Positions 1-7,374 of a stretch of DNA of 64,000 bases are shown piece by piece. How positions within the stretch are numbered: position 1 is the first letter of the stretch; every line of letters starts with the position of its first letter. The notes beneath the pieces are model-generated. The model searched no databases and was not told the origin of the DNA. It worked only from the letters and a program-made list of their open reading frames with translations. A program made the translations under genes and the position numbers. This DNA comes from Klenkia sesuvii (GTDB taxonomy: Bacteria; Actinomycetota; Actinomycetes; Mycobacteriales; Geodermatophilaceae): contig NZ_JBAPLU010000004.1 of NCBI RefSeq assembly GCF_037083825.1, forward strand, positions 124,001 to 188,000. The letters run 5' to 3'.

Positions 1-218
1 GTCGCCTGCTGCATGGCCCGCGACGTGAGCCCGATCTTGTGGCCCACCAGCCGGCGTCCCGCCGCGAGCTGGGCGTCCCGCCAGACCCCCTGGATGGCGT
101 AGGAGTCCTCGACGGTGGCCTCGGGGTGGCGCGCGGTGATCCGCGGGACGAGCCGCCGCTCGCGGTCGGCGGCGGCCAGCTCCTCGGCCAGCGAGGCGAT
201 CACGTCAGGTGGCAGCAT
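1..218 (-). CDS. hpaH: 2-oxo-hept-4-ene-1,7-dioate hydratase, N-terminal part (cut by window edge)
   Basis: Only the first 72 codons lie in the window; the gene continues past position 1. The visible protein has the N-terminal pattern of the 2-keto-4-pentenoate hydratase family (EDSYAIQ, then VGHKIGLTSRAM). In the homoprotocatechuate pathway this enzyme hydrates 2-oxohept-4-ene-1,7-dioate in the cytoplasm. It lies 30 bp behind hpaD on the same strand and is therefore probably the next operon gene. The HpaH assignment over other catechol-pathway hydratases rests on the neighbours. Confidence 0.85.
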   Translation of the reverse strand, partial: MLPPDVIASLAEELAAADRERRLVPRITARHPEATVEDSYAIQGVWRDAQLAAGRRLVGHKIGLTSRAMQQA

Positions 219-248
219 CGGTTCCTCCGCAGGTCCCGGTGACCCGGC

Positions 249-1415
249 TCAGAGCTGGTTGCCCAGCTTGTACTCGCCCTGCTTCCACGACGGCATCGAC
301 TCCTCGCCCTCGGCCGGCCGGGTGTAGGAGAACCCGTCGGCGCCGATGGTCACCGCCATCTCCGAGGACTCGGTGCGGGCCACCACGGGCTGCGGGTTGC
401 CGTCCAGGTCCAGCACCAGCGAGGCCTCGGTGTACCAGGAGGGGACGACGGGGTTGCCCCACCAGTCGCGGCGCTGGTTGTCGTGGACGTCCCAGGTGAC
501 CACCGGGTTGTCGGGGTCGCCGGTGTAGTAGTCCTGGGTGTAGATCTCCACCCGGTGGCCGTCGGGGTCGCGCAGGTAGAGGTAGAAGGCGTTGGACACC
601 CCGTGCCGGCCGGGGCCGCGCTCGATGGCGTCCGAGCGCCGCAGGGCGCCCAGCTTGTCGCAGATGGCCAGGATGTTGTGCTTCTCGTGGGTGGAGAACG
701 CGACGTGGTGCATGCGCGGGCCGTCGCCGCCGGTCATCGCGGTGTCGTGCACGGTGGGCTTGCGCCGCATCCAGGCTGCGTAGACCACGCCCTCGCCGTC
801 CTGGATGTCCTCGGTGACCCGGAAGCCGAGGTTCTGCATGTAGGCCACCGCGCGGGGCACGTCGGGGGTCACCTGGTTGAAGTGGTCCAGCCGAACCAGC
901 GCACCCGGGGTGTAGAGGTCGTAGCGCCAGGCCAGCCGCTCGACGTGGTCGACGTCGTGGAAGAACTCGTAGGGGAACCCGAGCGGGTCCTCCACGCGCA
1001 CCGAGTCGCCGATGCCCCGTGTCCAGCCCTCGGCCCGCCGCTCCACCCGGCAGCCCAGCTCGGTGTAGAACGCGACCGCCTTGTCCAGGTCCCCGGGCGT
1101 GCGCACCCGGTAGGAGAACGCGGCGACGGCGGCCACCGGGCCCTGGCGCAGGACCAGGTTGTGGTGGATGAACTCCTCCATCGAGCGGAGGTGGACGGTG
1201 TTCTCGTCCTCCTCGGTGACGACGAGGTCGAGCACGTCGACGTAGAACTGCCGCGACGCCGCCAGGTCGGTGACCACCAGTTCCATGTAGGCGCACCGCA
1301 GCACGTCCGGGGGCTCGGCCTGCGGGGTGGCGATCGGGTTCGCGGCCTGGATCGGCGTCTCCTGGGAGACGTAGAAGCCCGAGGAGGTCAGGGTGCGGTC
1401 ACTGGCGCGGGTCAT
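249..1415 (-). CDS. hpaD: homoprotocatechuate (3,4-dihydroxyphenylacetate) 2,3-dioxygenase
   Basis: Extradiol ring-cleavage dioxygenase of the vicinal-oxygen-chelate fold, 388 aa, opening 3,4-dihydroxyphenylacetate next to the diol. The residues known in the Brevibacterium fuscum/Arthrobacter enzymes recur at a constant offset of +23: metal ligands H178, H237 and E290 (H155, H214, E267 in the reference), catalytic H223 (H200) and Y280 (Y257). The constant offset makes the call strong. Known members use Fe(II) or Mn(II); the sequence alone does not say which, but a metal transporter of Mn type lies upstream in the same regulon. Third gene of the minus-strand hpa operon. Confidence 0.96.
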   Translation of the reverse strand: MTRASDRTLTSSGFYVSQETPIQAANPIATPQAEPPDVLRCAYMELVVTDLAASRQFYVDVLDLVVTEEDENTVHLRSMEEFIHHNLVLRQGPVAAVAAFSYRVRTPGDLDKAVAFYTELGCRVERRAEGWTRGIGDSVRVEDPLGFPYEFFHDVDHVERLAWRYDLYTPGALVRLDHFNQVTPDVPRAVAYMQNLGFRVTEDIQDGEGVVYAAWMRRKPTVHDTAMTGGDGPRMHHVAFSTHEKHNILAICDKLGALRRSDAIERGPGRHGVSNAFYLYLRDPDGHRVEIYTQDYYTGDPDNPVVTWDVHDNQRRDWWGNPVVPSWYTEASLVLDLDGNPQPVVARTESSEMAVTIGADGFSYTRPAEGEESMPSWKQGEYKLGNQL

Positions 1416-1460
1416 GTCGGCGTCCTTGCTCGAGAGGGGTCCGGCGGGTGAGGGGAGGGC

Positions 1461-3011
1461 TCAGCGGGGTTCGGGGTCGGCCAGCGAGGGCTCGTGGTGC
1501 TCCTGCTTGCCGAAGGTCGGGTTGTGCACCGCGCCCAGCGTGATGTGCACCGCCTGCTGGTCGGTGTAGAAGTCGACGGAGCGGTAGCCGCCCTCGTGGC
1601 CCAGCCCGGAGGCCTTCACGCCGCCGAACGGGGTGCGCAGGTCGCGCACGTTGTTGGAGTTCAGCCAGACCATGCCCGCCTCCACGGCCTGCGAGAAGTT
1701 GTGCGCCCGCTTGAGGTCGTTGGTCCAGACGTATGCGGCCAGGCCGTACCGGGTGTCGTTGGCCAGGGCGAGCGCCTCCTCGTCGGTGTCGAAGGGCGTG
1801 ATGGCCACGACCGGGCCGAAGATCTCCTCCTGGAAGATCCGGGCGGTCGGCGGGACGTCGGCGAACACGGTCGGGGCGACGAAGTTGCCGGTGGGGAACC
1901 CCTCGGGACGACCGCCGCCGGCCACCAGGCGGCCCTCGCCCTTGCCGATCTCGACGTAGCTCATCACCTTGTCGAAGTGCTCCGGGTGCACCAGCGCGCC
2001 GACCTCGGTGTCGGGGTCGTGCGGGTAGCCGACCGTGACCCGCCCGGCCTGCGCGGCGTAGCGCTCGACGAACTCGTCGTACACCGCGCGCTGCACCAGG
2101 ATGCGGCTGCCGGCGGTGCAGCGCTCCCCGTTCAGGGAGAACACCCCGAAGACGGTGGCGTCGACGGCCGCGTCGAGGTCGGCGTCGGCGAACACCACGG
2201 CCGGTGACTTGCCGCCGAGCTCCATCGACAGCCCCTTCAGGAAGGGGGCTGCGTTGGCGAAGATGAGCTGCCCGGTGCTGCTCTCGCCGGTGAAGGAGAT
2301 CAGCGGCACGTCGGGGTGCTTGACCAGCGCGTCGCCGGCGGCCTCGCCCAGCCCGTTGACCAGGTTGAACACCCCGGTGGGCACCCCGGCCTCCTCGAAG
2401 ATTCCGGCCCACAACGACGCGGACAAGGGGGTGAACTCGGCTGGCTTGAGCACGACCGTGTTGCCGGTCGCCAGCGCCGGGCCCAGCTTCCAGGACTCCA
2501 GCATGAACGGGGTGTTCCAGGGGGTGATCAGGCCCGCGACGCCGATGGGCTTGCGGTTCACGTAGTTGATCTGCCGACCCGGCACCTTGAAGGTGTCGTC
2601 GGCCTGGGCGACGACGAGGTCGGCGAAGAACCGGAAGTTCTCCGCCGCCCGCCGCGCCTGGCCCAGCGCCTGGGTGATCGGCAACCCCGAGTCGAAGGAC
2701 TCCAGCTCGGCCAGCCGGGCGTCGCGGGACTCCACGATGTCGGCGACCCGGTGCAGGATCCGGGAACGCTCGCGGGGGAGCATCCGCGGCCAGGGGCCCT
2801 CGGTGAAGGCCACGCGGGCGGCGGCGACGGCCCGGTCGACGTCGGCTGCCCCGCCGGCCGCGGCCTGCAGGTAGACCTCGTTGGACACCGGGTCCAGCAC
2901 GTCGAAGGTCGCGCCGTCGACGGAGTCGACGAACTCGCCGCCGATGTAGTGCTGGATGCGGGTGGGCAGGTCGGCCGGGACGTGGCCCTGCGGGGTCGTG
3001 GTGTCGGTCAT
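1461..3011 (-). CDS. hpaE: 5-carboxymethyl-2-hydroxymuconate semialdehyde dehydrogenase
   Basis: NAD-dependent aldehyde dehydrogenase, 516 aa, the normal length for the family. It oxidises the semialdehyde made by HpaD. The family landmarks are present: NAD-binding region with TPWNTPF (about 163-169), FTGESSTG (about 240-247), general base E264 in MELGGKSP and nucleophile C298 in GERCTAG. Position directly upstream of hpaD (45 bp gap) selects this substrate among aldehyde dehydrogenases. A purely sequence-based call would be class-level only. Confidence 0.93.
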   Translation of the reverse strand: MTDTTTPQGHVPADLPTRIQHYIGGEFVDSVDGATFDVLDPVSNEVYLQAAAGGAADVDRAVAAARVAFTEGPWPRMLPRERSRILHRVADIVESRDARLAELESFDSGLPITQALGQARRAAENFRFFADLVVAQADDTFKVPGRQINYVNRKPIGVAGLITPWNTPFMLESWKLGPALATGNTVVLKPAEFTPLSASLWAGIFEEAGVPTGVFNLVNGLGEAAGDALVKHPDVPLISFTGESSTGQLIFANAAPFLKGLSMELGGKSPAVVFADADLDAAVDATVFGVFSLNGERCTAGSRILVQRAVYDEFVERYAAQAGRVTVGYPHDPDTEVGALVHPEHFDKVMSYVEIGKGEGRLVAGGGRPEGFPTGNFVAPTVFADVPPTARIFQEEIFGPVVAITPFDTDEEALALANDTRYGLAAYVWTNDLKRAHNFSQAVEAGMVWLNSNNVRDLRTPFGGVKASGLGHEGGYRSVDFYTDQQAVHITLGAVHNPTFGKQEHHEPSLADPEPR

Positions 3012-3066
3012 GGATTCTCCCAGGTCGGGGTGCGGAGGCCGGCGGCCCCCTCGGGCAGGACGGTGC

Positions 3067-4578
3067 TCAGGGAGTGGCCGACCGCTGCCGGTCGGCCTCG
3101 TACCGGGCGCGCCACTCGGCGTTCATCGGGAACAGCCCGTCCACCGGGTGGCCCTCGGCCACCCGCTCGGCGATCCAGGCGTCCTGCTCTTCCTGGGCGA
3201 GGGTGGCGTCGGCGACCTCCTCGGCCAGGGCGGGGGGGATGACGACCACGCCGTCGGCGTCGCCGACGACGACGTCGCCGGGCTGCACCGTCGTCCCGCC
3301 GCAGCCGATGGTGAGGTCGAGGTCCCAGGGCACGTGCCGGCGGCCGAGCACGGCCGGATGGGCGCCGGCGGCGTAGACCGGGATGCCGACCGCGGTGACC
3401 GCGTCGAGGTCCCGGACCCCGCCGTCGGTCACGATCGCGGCCGCACCGCGGGCGTGCGCGCGGATGGCCAGGATGTCGCCGAGAGTGCCCGAGGTGGTCA
3501 CCCCCCGTGCCTCGACGACGATGACCTCACCCTCGCGCACGGCGTCGAAGACCCGCTTCTGGGCGTTGTAGCCACCGCCGTGGGAGGCGAAGAGGTCCTC
3601 GCGGTGCGGGACGAAGCGCAGCGTGCGGGCGGTGCCCACGACCTTGCGGTCGGGGTGCAGGGGCCGGACGCCGTCGATGGTGACGTCGTCGAGCCCGCGC
3701 TTGCGCAGCTGCCCGGACAGCCCGGCCACCGGGGCGCGCTCGAGCTTCGCGCGCAGTTCCGGGGTGAGCACGCCGGCCGGCTCGGCCGGGAGCCCGGCGG
3801 CCTCGCGCGAGCCCCACGCCTCGGACCGCTGGGCGTCGTCGACCGAGGGCACCGACCCCACCGACGCGTCGAAGGGCGTGCTGCCCTGCACCACCGTGGT
3901 GACCAGCCGCCCCGACGTCGGGGCACCCGGGGCGCCCGGCGCGTCGACCTCGACCTCGACGACGTCGCCGGGGACCACCACCGTGGACCCCGCCGGGGTA
4001 CCGGTGAGGACGACGTCGCCGGTCTCCAGGGTGAGGTGCTGGGACAGGTCGGCCACCAGCTGGGCCAGGGGGAACAGCAGCCCCTCGGTGGTGTCGTCCT
4101 GGGCAAGGGTGCCGTTCACCCATACCCGGACCCGCAGCTGCTCGGGGTCGACCGTGCCGGCGTCGACCAGCCCGGGGCCCAGGGGGGTGAAGCCGTCGCC
4201 GCCCTTGGACCGGACGTTGGAGCCGCGGTCGGCGGCGCGCAGGTCGTAGACGCCGAAGTCGTTGCCCGCGGTCACCCAGGCCACGTGCGACCAGGCCTGG
4301 GACACCGGCACCCGGCGGGCGGGGGCACCGATGACCAGCGCGACCTCGCCCTCGAAGGCCAGCAGCTCGGTGCCCGCAGGGCGCTCGATCGTCCCGCCGG
4401 ACGGTGCGATCGAGCTCGACGGCTTCAAGAAGTAGGACGGGTGGGCCGGACGTCGACCCCGCTGGTCGGCCCGTGAGGGGTAGCTCAGGTGCACGGCCAG
4501 GACCTTGCCCGGCCGGCTCGGCAGGGCGGCGAAGCGCGGGTCGCCTGTGGTGGGGCGCGGGTCGCTCTCGGTGGTCAT
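3067..4578 (-). CDS. hpaG: FAH-family isomerase/decarboxylase fused to an RraA/HMG-aldolase-like domain
   Basis: 503 aa with two unrelated domains. Residues about 25-235 are a fumarylacetoacetate-hydrolase fold with metal ligands E76 and E78 (FEGEVAL) and D107 (GNDFG) plus a lysine at 125. This is the HpaG-type 5-oxopent-3-ene-1,2,5-tricarboxylate decarboxylase/isomerase half. Residues about 270-503 are RraA/dimethylmenaquinone-methyltransferase-like and keep the D-x20-R-D pattern (D368, R389, D390) that binds metal and pyruvate in HMG/CHA aldolases. Enterobacterial HpaG instead has two FAH repeats. I chose the ATG at 4578 because the operator at 4603-4614 lies just upstream and the earlier in-frame extension would run into mntH. 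First gene of the hpa operon, 56 bp before hpaE. Confidence 0.85.
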   Translation of the reverse strand: MTTESDPRPTTGDPRFAALPSRPGKVLAVHLSYPSRADQRGRRPAHPSYFLKPSSSIAPSGGTIERPAGTELLAFEGEVALVIGAPARRVPVSQAWSHVAWVTAGNDFGVYDLRAADRGSNVRSKGGDGFTPLGPGLVDAGTVDPEQLRVRVWVNGTLAQDDTTEGLLFPLAQLVADLSQHLTLETGDVVLTGTPAGSTVVVPGDVVEVEVDAPGAPGAPTSGRLVTTVVQGSTPFDASVGSVPSVDDAQRSEAWGSREAAGLPAEPAGVLTPELRAKLERAPVAGLSGQLRKRGLDDVTIDGVRPLHPDRKVVGTARTLRFVPHREDLFASHGGGYNAQKRVFDAVREGEVIVVEARGVTTSGTLGDILAIRAHARGAAAIVTDGGVRDLDAVTAVGIPVYAAGAHPAVLGRRHVPWDLDLTIGCGGTTVQPGDVVVGDADGVVVIPPALAEEVADATLAQEEQDAWIAERVAEGHPVDGLFPMNAEWRARYEADRQRSATP

Positions 4579-4602
4579 CGACAGCCCTTCTTTCCGGGAC
4601 GA

Positions 4603-4614
4603 ATCGTATACGTT
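4603..4614. promoter_or_regulatory. putative GntR operator in front of the hpa operon
   Basis: A 12-bp site, ATCGTATACGTT, centred on the palindrome CGTATACG, lies 25 bp upstream of the first hpa gene. The exact reverse complement occurs at 5958-5969 in front of mntH. Identical inverted copies in two divergently placed control regions beside a GntR gene suggest one regulator binds both. Function is inferred. Confidence 0.7.
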
Positions 4615-4628
4615 GCGCACCTGGGTGG

Positions 4629-5918
4629 TCAAGGAAGCAGGACGGCCACGACGAGGTGACCGTTGAGCACGATGACGAGGCCGGCGACGACTGCGCCGGT
4701 CAGGGTCGTCAGCCGACGGTTCGTCCACGCGCCCATCAGGTCCCGGCGGCTGGTCAGCCACAGCAGAGGCACCAGGGCGAAGGGGATGCCGAAGGAGAGC
4801 ACGACCTGCGACCAGACCAACGCGGTGGTCGGGTCGACGCCGATCACCAGGACCAGGAGAGCGGGCAGCAGTGTGATCAGTCGGCGGGCGAGCACCGGTA
4901 CCTGCCGGCGGAGGAAGCCGGCCATCACGACCTGGCCCGCGTGCGTGCCCACCGACGAACTGGCGAAGCCGGCGGCCAAGAGGGCGAGGGCGAAGGCGAG
5001 CGCGGCGCCGCCGCCCAGCTGCGCCCCGATGCCCTGGTGCACGCTCTGGAGGGACTCGATGCCGTCACCCGGGGTGAACAGCTGCGCGGCGATGATGAGC
5101 ATCGCCGCGTTGACCAGGCCGGCGAGTCCCATGGCCACCAGGACGTCGATCCGCTGGGCACGCAGCAACCGCTGACGCCCGACGAGGGTCGCGCCCTCGC
5201 GCACGGCGTCGCCGTAGCGGCCCGGGGTGAGCGCGGAGTGCACGTAGATGACGTGCGGCATGACCGTGGCGCCGAGGATGCCCGTGGCCAGGAGAACGCT
5301 CTCGTTGCCGGCGAAGCCGGGCACCAGACCGGCGGCCACCCCAGAGGGATCGACCCCGGAGTCGACCAGCGTGTAGGCGAAGCCGGCCCCGATGACCAGC
5401 AGCAGTCCGGCGATCACCCGCTCGAAGGGTCGGTGGCCGCGGGACTGGGCGCCCAGCAGGACGAAGGCCGCGACCGCGGTGATGATCCCACCGACGGGCA
5501 GGGGGACGCCGAGCAGGAGATCCAGGGCCACGGCGCCGCCGACGATCTCGGCCAGGTCGGTGGCGATGGCCACCGCCTCTGCCTGCAACCACAGCCCCCA
5601 GGTGACCGGGCGGGGCAGTCGCTCTCGGCAGTTGGACGCCAGGTCACGACCGGTGGCCAGGCCGAGCTTGGCGGTCAGGGCCTGGATGAGCATCGCCATC
5701 AGGTTCGCTGCAGCGATCACCCACAGCAGCGTGTACCCGAACGAGGCCCCGCCGGTGAAGTTGGTGGCGAAGTTGCCCGGGTCGACATAGGCGACGGCGG
5801 CGACGAACGCCGGACCGAGTAGTGGCCACAGTCTGCGACCGGAGCGCCGCGGCGCCGGGGGGCGAGCCCTGTTCGCCCGACCCGGGAGGTCGGTGACTCG
5901 GAGCGGCGACAGGGGCAT
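4629..5918 (-). CDS. mntH: NRAMP-family divalent metal (Mn2+) transporter
   Basis: 429 aa polytopic inner-membrane protein, about 11 transmembrane segments by eye. It carries the NRAMP metal-site motifs DPGN (46-49, in AYVDPGNFATN) in TM1 and the MPH motif (220-222, ATVMPH) in TM6; the Met is typical of Mn/Fe-selective members. It is a proton-coupled importer. The gene precedes the hpa operon by 50 bp on the same strand and has the same palindromic operator upstream (5958-5969), so it may supply the metal for HpaD. Chemistry (Mn versus Fe) is inferred from the family. Confidence 0.93.
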   Translation of the reverse strand: MPLSPLRVTDLPGRANRARPPAPRRSGRRLWPLLGPAFVAAVAYVDPGNFATNFTGGASFGYTLLWVIAAANLMAMLIQALTAKLGLATGRDLASNCRERLPRPVTWGLWLQAEAVAIATDLAEIVGGAVALDLLLGVPLPVGGIITAVAAFVLLGAQSRGHRPFERVIAGLLLVIGAGFAYTLVDSGVDPSGVAAGLVPGFAGNESVLLATGILGATVMPHVIYVHSALTPGRYGDAVREGATLVGRQRLLRAQRIDVLVAMGLAGLVNAAMLIIAAQLFTPGDGIESLQSVHQGIGAQLGGGAALAFALALLAAGFASSSVGTHAGQVVMAGFLRRQVPVLARRLITLLPALLVLVIGVDPTTALVWSQVVLSFGIPFALVPLLWLTSRRDLMGAWTNRRLTTLTGAVVAGLVIVLNGHLVVAVLLP

Positions 5919-5957
5919 GGCGATCTCCAGGCCGGGCTCGACATCGATGTCGGTCGG

Positions 5958-5969
5958 AACGTATACGAT
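5958..5969. promoter_or_regulatory. putative GntR operator between mntH and gntR
   Basis: AACGTATACGAT, the exact reverse complement of the site at 4603-4614. It sits 40 bp upstream of the mntH start and within the divergent gntR promoter region. A degenerate copy, TCGAATACGAT (9 of 11 matching), follows at 5990-6000, nearer to gntR. This suggests control of mntH and autoregulation. Confidence 0.7.
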
Positions 5970-6042
5970 GAGAACCTCGGGGGGAAGGGTCGAATACGAT
6001 GACCGGCATGGTCACGCGACGTCGCGGTTCGGACGACCCTGC

Positions 6043-6861
6043 ATGGTGACCGGCGCAGCCCCCGGGGTGTCGCCGAGCAAGGCGCAGCTGTCCTACGAGT
6101 GGATTCGCGAGAAGATCACCTCCGGTCGGTTCACGCCGGGGTACCGGCTCGTGCTGGCCCAGATCGCCACCGAGCTCGGGGTCAGCGTGGTGCCCGTGCG
6201 CGAGGCGGTGCGACTGCTGGAGGCCGAGGGACTGGTCACCTTCGTGAAGAACGTCGGGGCGCAGGTCGCCCTCGTCGACGAAGCTGAGTACGTCCACACG
6301 ATGCAGACCCTCGCCCTGGTCGAGGGGTTCGCCACCGCGCTCGCCGCGCCGCTGCTGACCCCGGCCGTGCTGGCGCAGGCGCGCGCGGTCAACGAGCAGA
6401 TGCGGGCGGGTCTGGCCGACTTCGACCCGCACCGGTTCACCGAGCTGAACCGCGAGTTCCACGCCCTGCTGTTCGACCGGTGCCCCAACCCGCACGTGCG
6501 GGACCTGGTCGGGCGCGGATGGAGCCGGTTGGCGGCGTTGCGCGACTCCATCTTCGGGTTCGTCCCGGGTCGCCCGCCGGCCAGCGTGGACGAGCACGAG
6601 CAGATCCTGCGGGTGATCGAGGGGGGCGGCGACCTGGTCGAGGTCGAGCTCGCCGCCCGGCGGCACCGGGCCGCGACCCTGGATGCGTTCCTGGCAGCCC
6701 GGGCCGAGGCTGGCCCGGGGCCGGTGGACGTTCGCTGGACCTCGGCCCCGGCGCGGCCGGATCCCTCAGCGAGCCCCGAGGGCCGCGACCGCGGCGTCCA
6801 GCAGCTGGAGCTGGGTGGCCGGGGACGAGGGGGAGTCGGGCAGCAGGGCCAGCACCTGTAG
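6043..6861 (+). CDS. GntR-family (FadR/FCD-type) transcriptional regulator
   Basis: 272 aa from the ATG at 6043. Residues about 10-75 are the GntR winged helix (SYEWIREKITSGRFTPGYRL, then VSVVPVREAVRLLEAEGLV). An all-helical FCD-like ligand domain follows with the EGFATALAAP, NREFH and HxxI metal-site pattern. It is divergent from mntH/hpa and the likely reader of the two 12-bp palindromes; the effector may be homoprotocatechuate or a pathway intermediate. The last ~30 codons overlap the 3' end of the convergent tetR by 96 bp, so the extreme C-terminus looks like read-through with no conserved character. Confidence 0.88.
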   Translation: MVTGAAPGVSPSKAQLSYEWIREKITSGRFTPGYRLVLAQIATELGVSVVPVREAVRLLEAEGLVTFVKNVGAQVALVDEAEYVHTMQTLALVEGFATALAAPLLTPAVLAQARAVNEQMRAGLADFDPHRFTELNREFHALLFDRCPNPHVRDLVGRGWSRLAALRDSIFGFVPGRPPASVDEHEQILRVIEGGGDLVEVELAARRHRAATLDAFLAARAEAGPGPVDVRWTSAPARPDPSASPEGRDRGVQQLELGGRGRGGVGQQGQHL

Positions 6862-7359
6862 CCCGTAGGCGGTCGCCAGCAAGTGGTCGACCAGCACTGC
6901 GTCGGGGGTGTCGACGGTGACGTCGCCGTCGACCCGGCCCTGGGCGAGCAACGCTGCCAGCTCCTCCCTCCACCGCACGACCGAGGCGTCGCTGAGCCTG
7001 GCCAGCCGGTCGTCCGTCACGGTGCGGCTCCAGAAGGGCAGCACGATCCGCGCCTCGGACCGGGTGGTCTCGGTGGTGGGGAACACCTCGACCAGGAAAG
7101 CGCGCAGCGCCGCCACCCCCCGGAGCCCGGCGAGCGCCGCTCGGATGCGGTCGTTGGTCCGTTCGAAGACGAAGAGGAAGGCTGCCTCGACCAGCTCGTC
7201 CTTGCTCGCGAAGTAGGGCGCGAGCGCCCCGTTGGCGTAGCCGGCCTCCCGGGCGATCTCCCGCATGGTCGCCGAATCGGCTCCCCGGGTGGCCATGATG
7301 CGCCAGGTGGCCTCCAGGATCTCCTGACGCCGCAGCTCCCGGTCGACCAGCTTGGGCAC
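6766..7359 (-). CDS. TetR-family regulator of the amine oxidase gene
   Basis: 197 aa. The N-terminal helix-turn-helix reads EILEATWRIMATRGADSATM, then YANGALAPYFASKDELVEAAF, typical of TetR. It starts with GTG 15 bp behind the amine oxidase gene on the same strand, so both form one transcript. The perfect 14-bp palindrome upstream of that transcript (9373-9386) is its probable operator, which makes it autoregulated. Convergent 3' overlap with gntR. Confidence 0.88.
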   Translation of the reverse strand: MPKLVDRELRRQEILEATWRIMATRGADSATMREIAREAGYANGALAPYFASKDELVEAAFLFVFERTNDRIRAALAGLRGVAALRAFLVEVFPTTETTRSEARIVLPFWSRTVTDDRLARLSDASVVRWREELAALLAQGRVDGDVTVDTPDAVLVDHLLATAYGLQVLALLPDSPSSPATQLQLLDAAVAALGAR

Positions 7360-7374
7360 GCCGACCCCCCGCGA

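Noticed and set aside
5919..6042. Manganese (yybP-ykoY) riboswitch or MntR site before mntH
   Set aside because: The 124-bp gap holds the GntR-type palindromes but no paired-helix pattern of that riboswitch.
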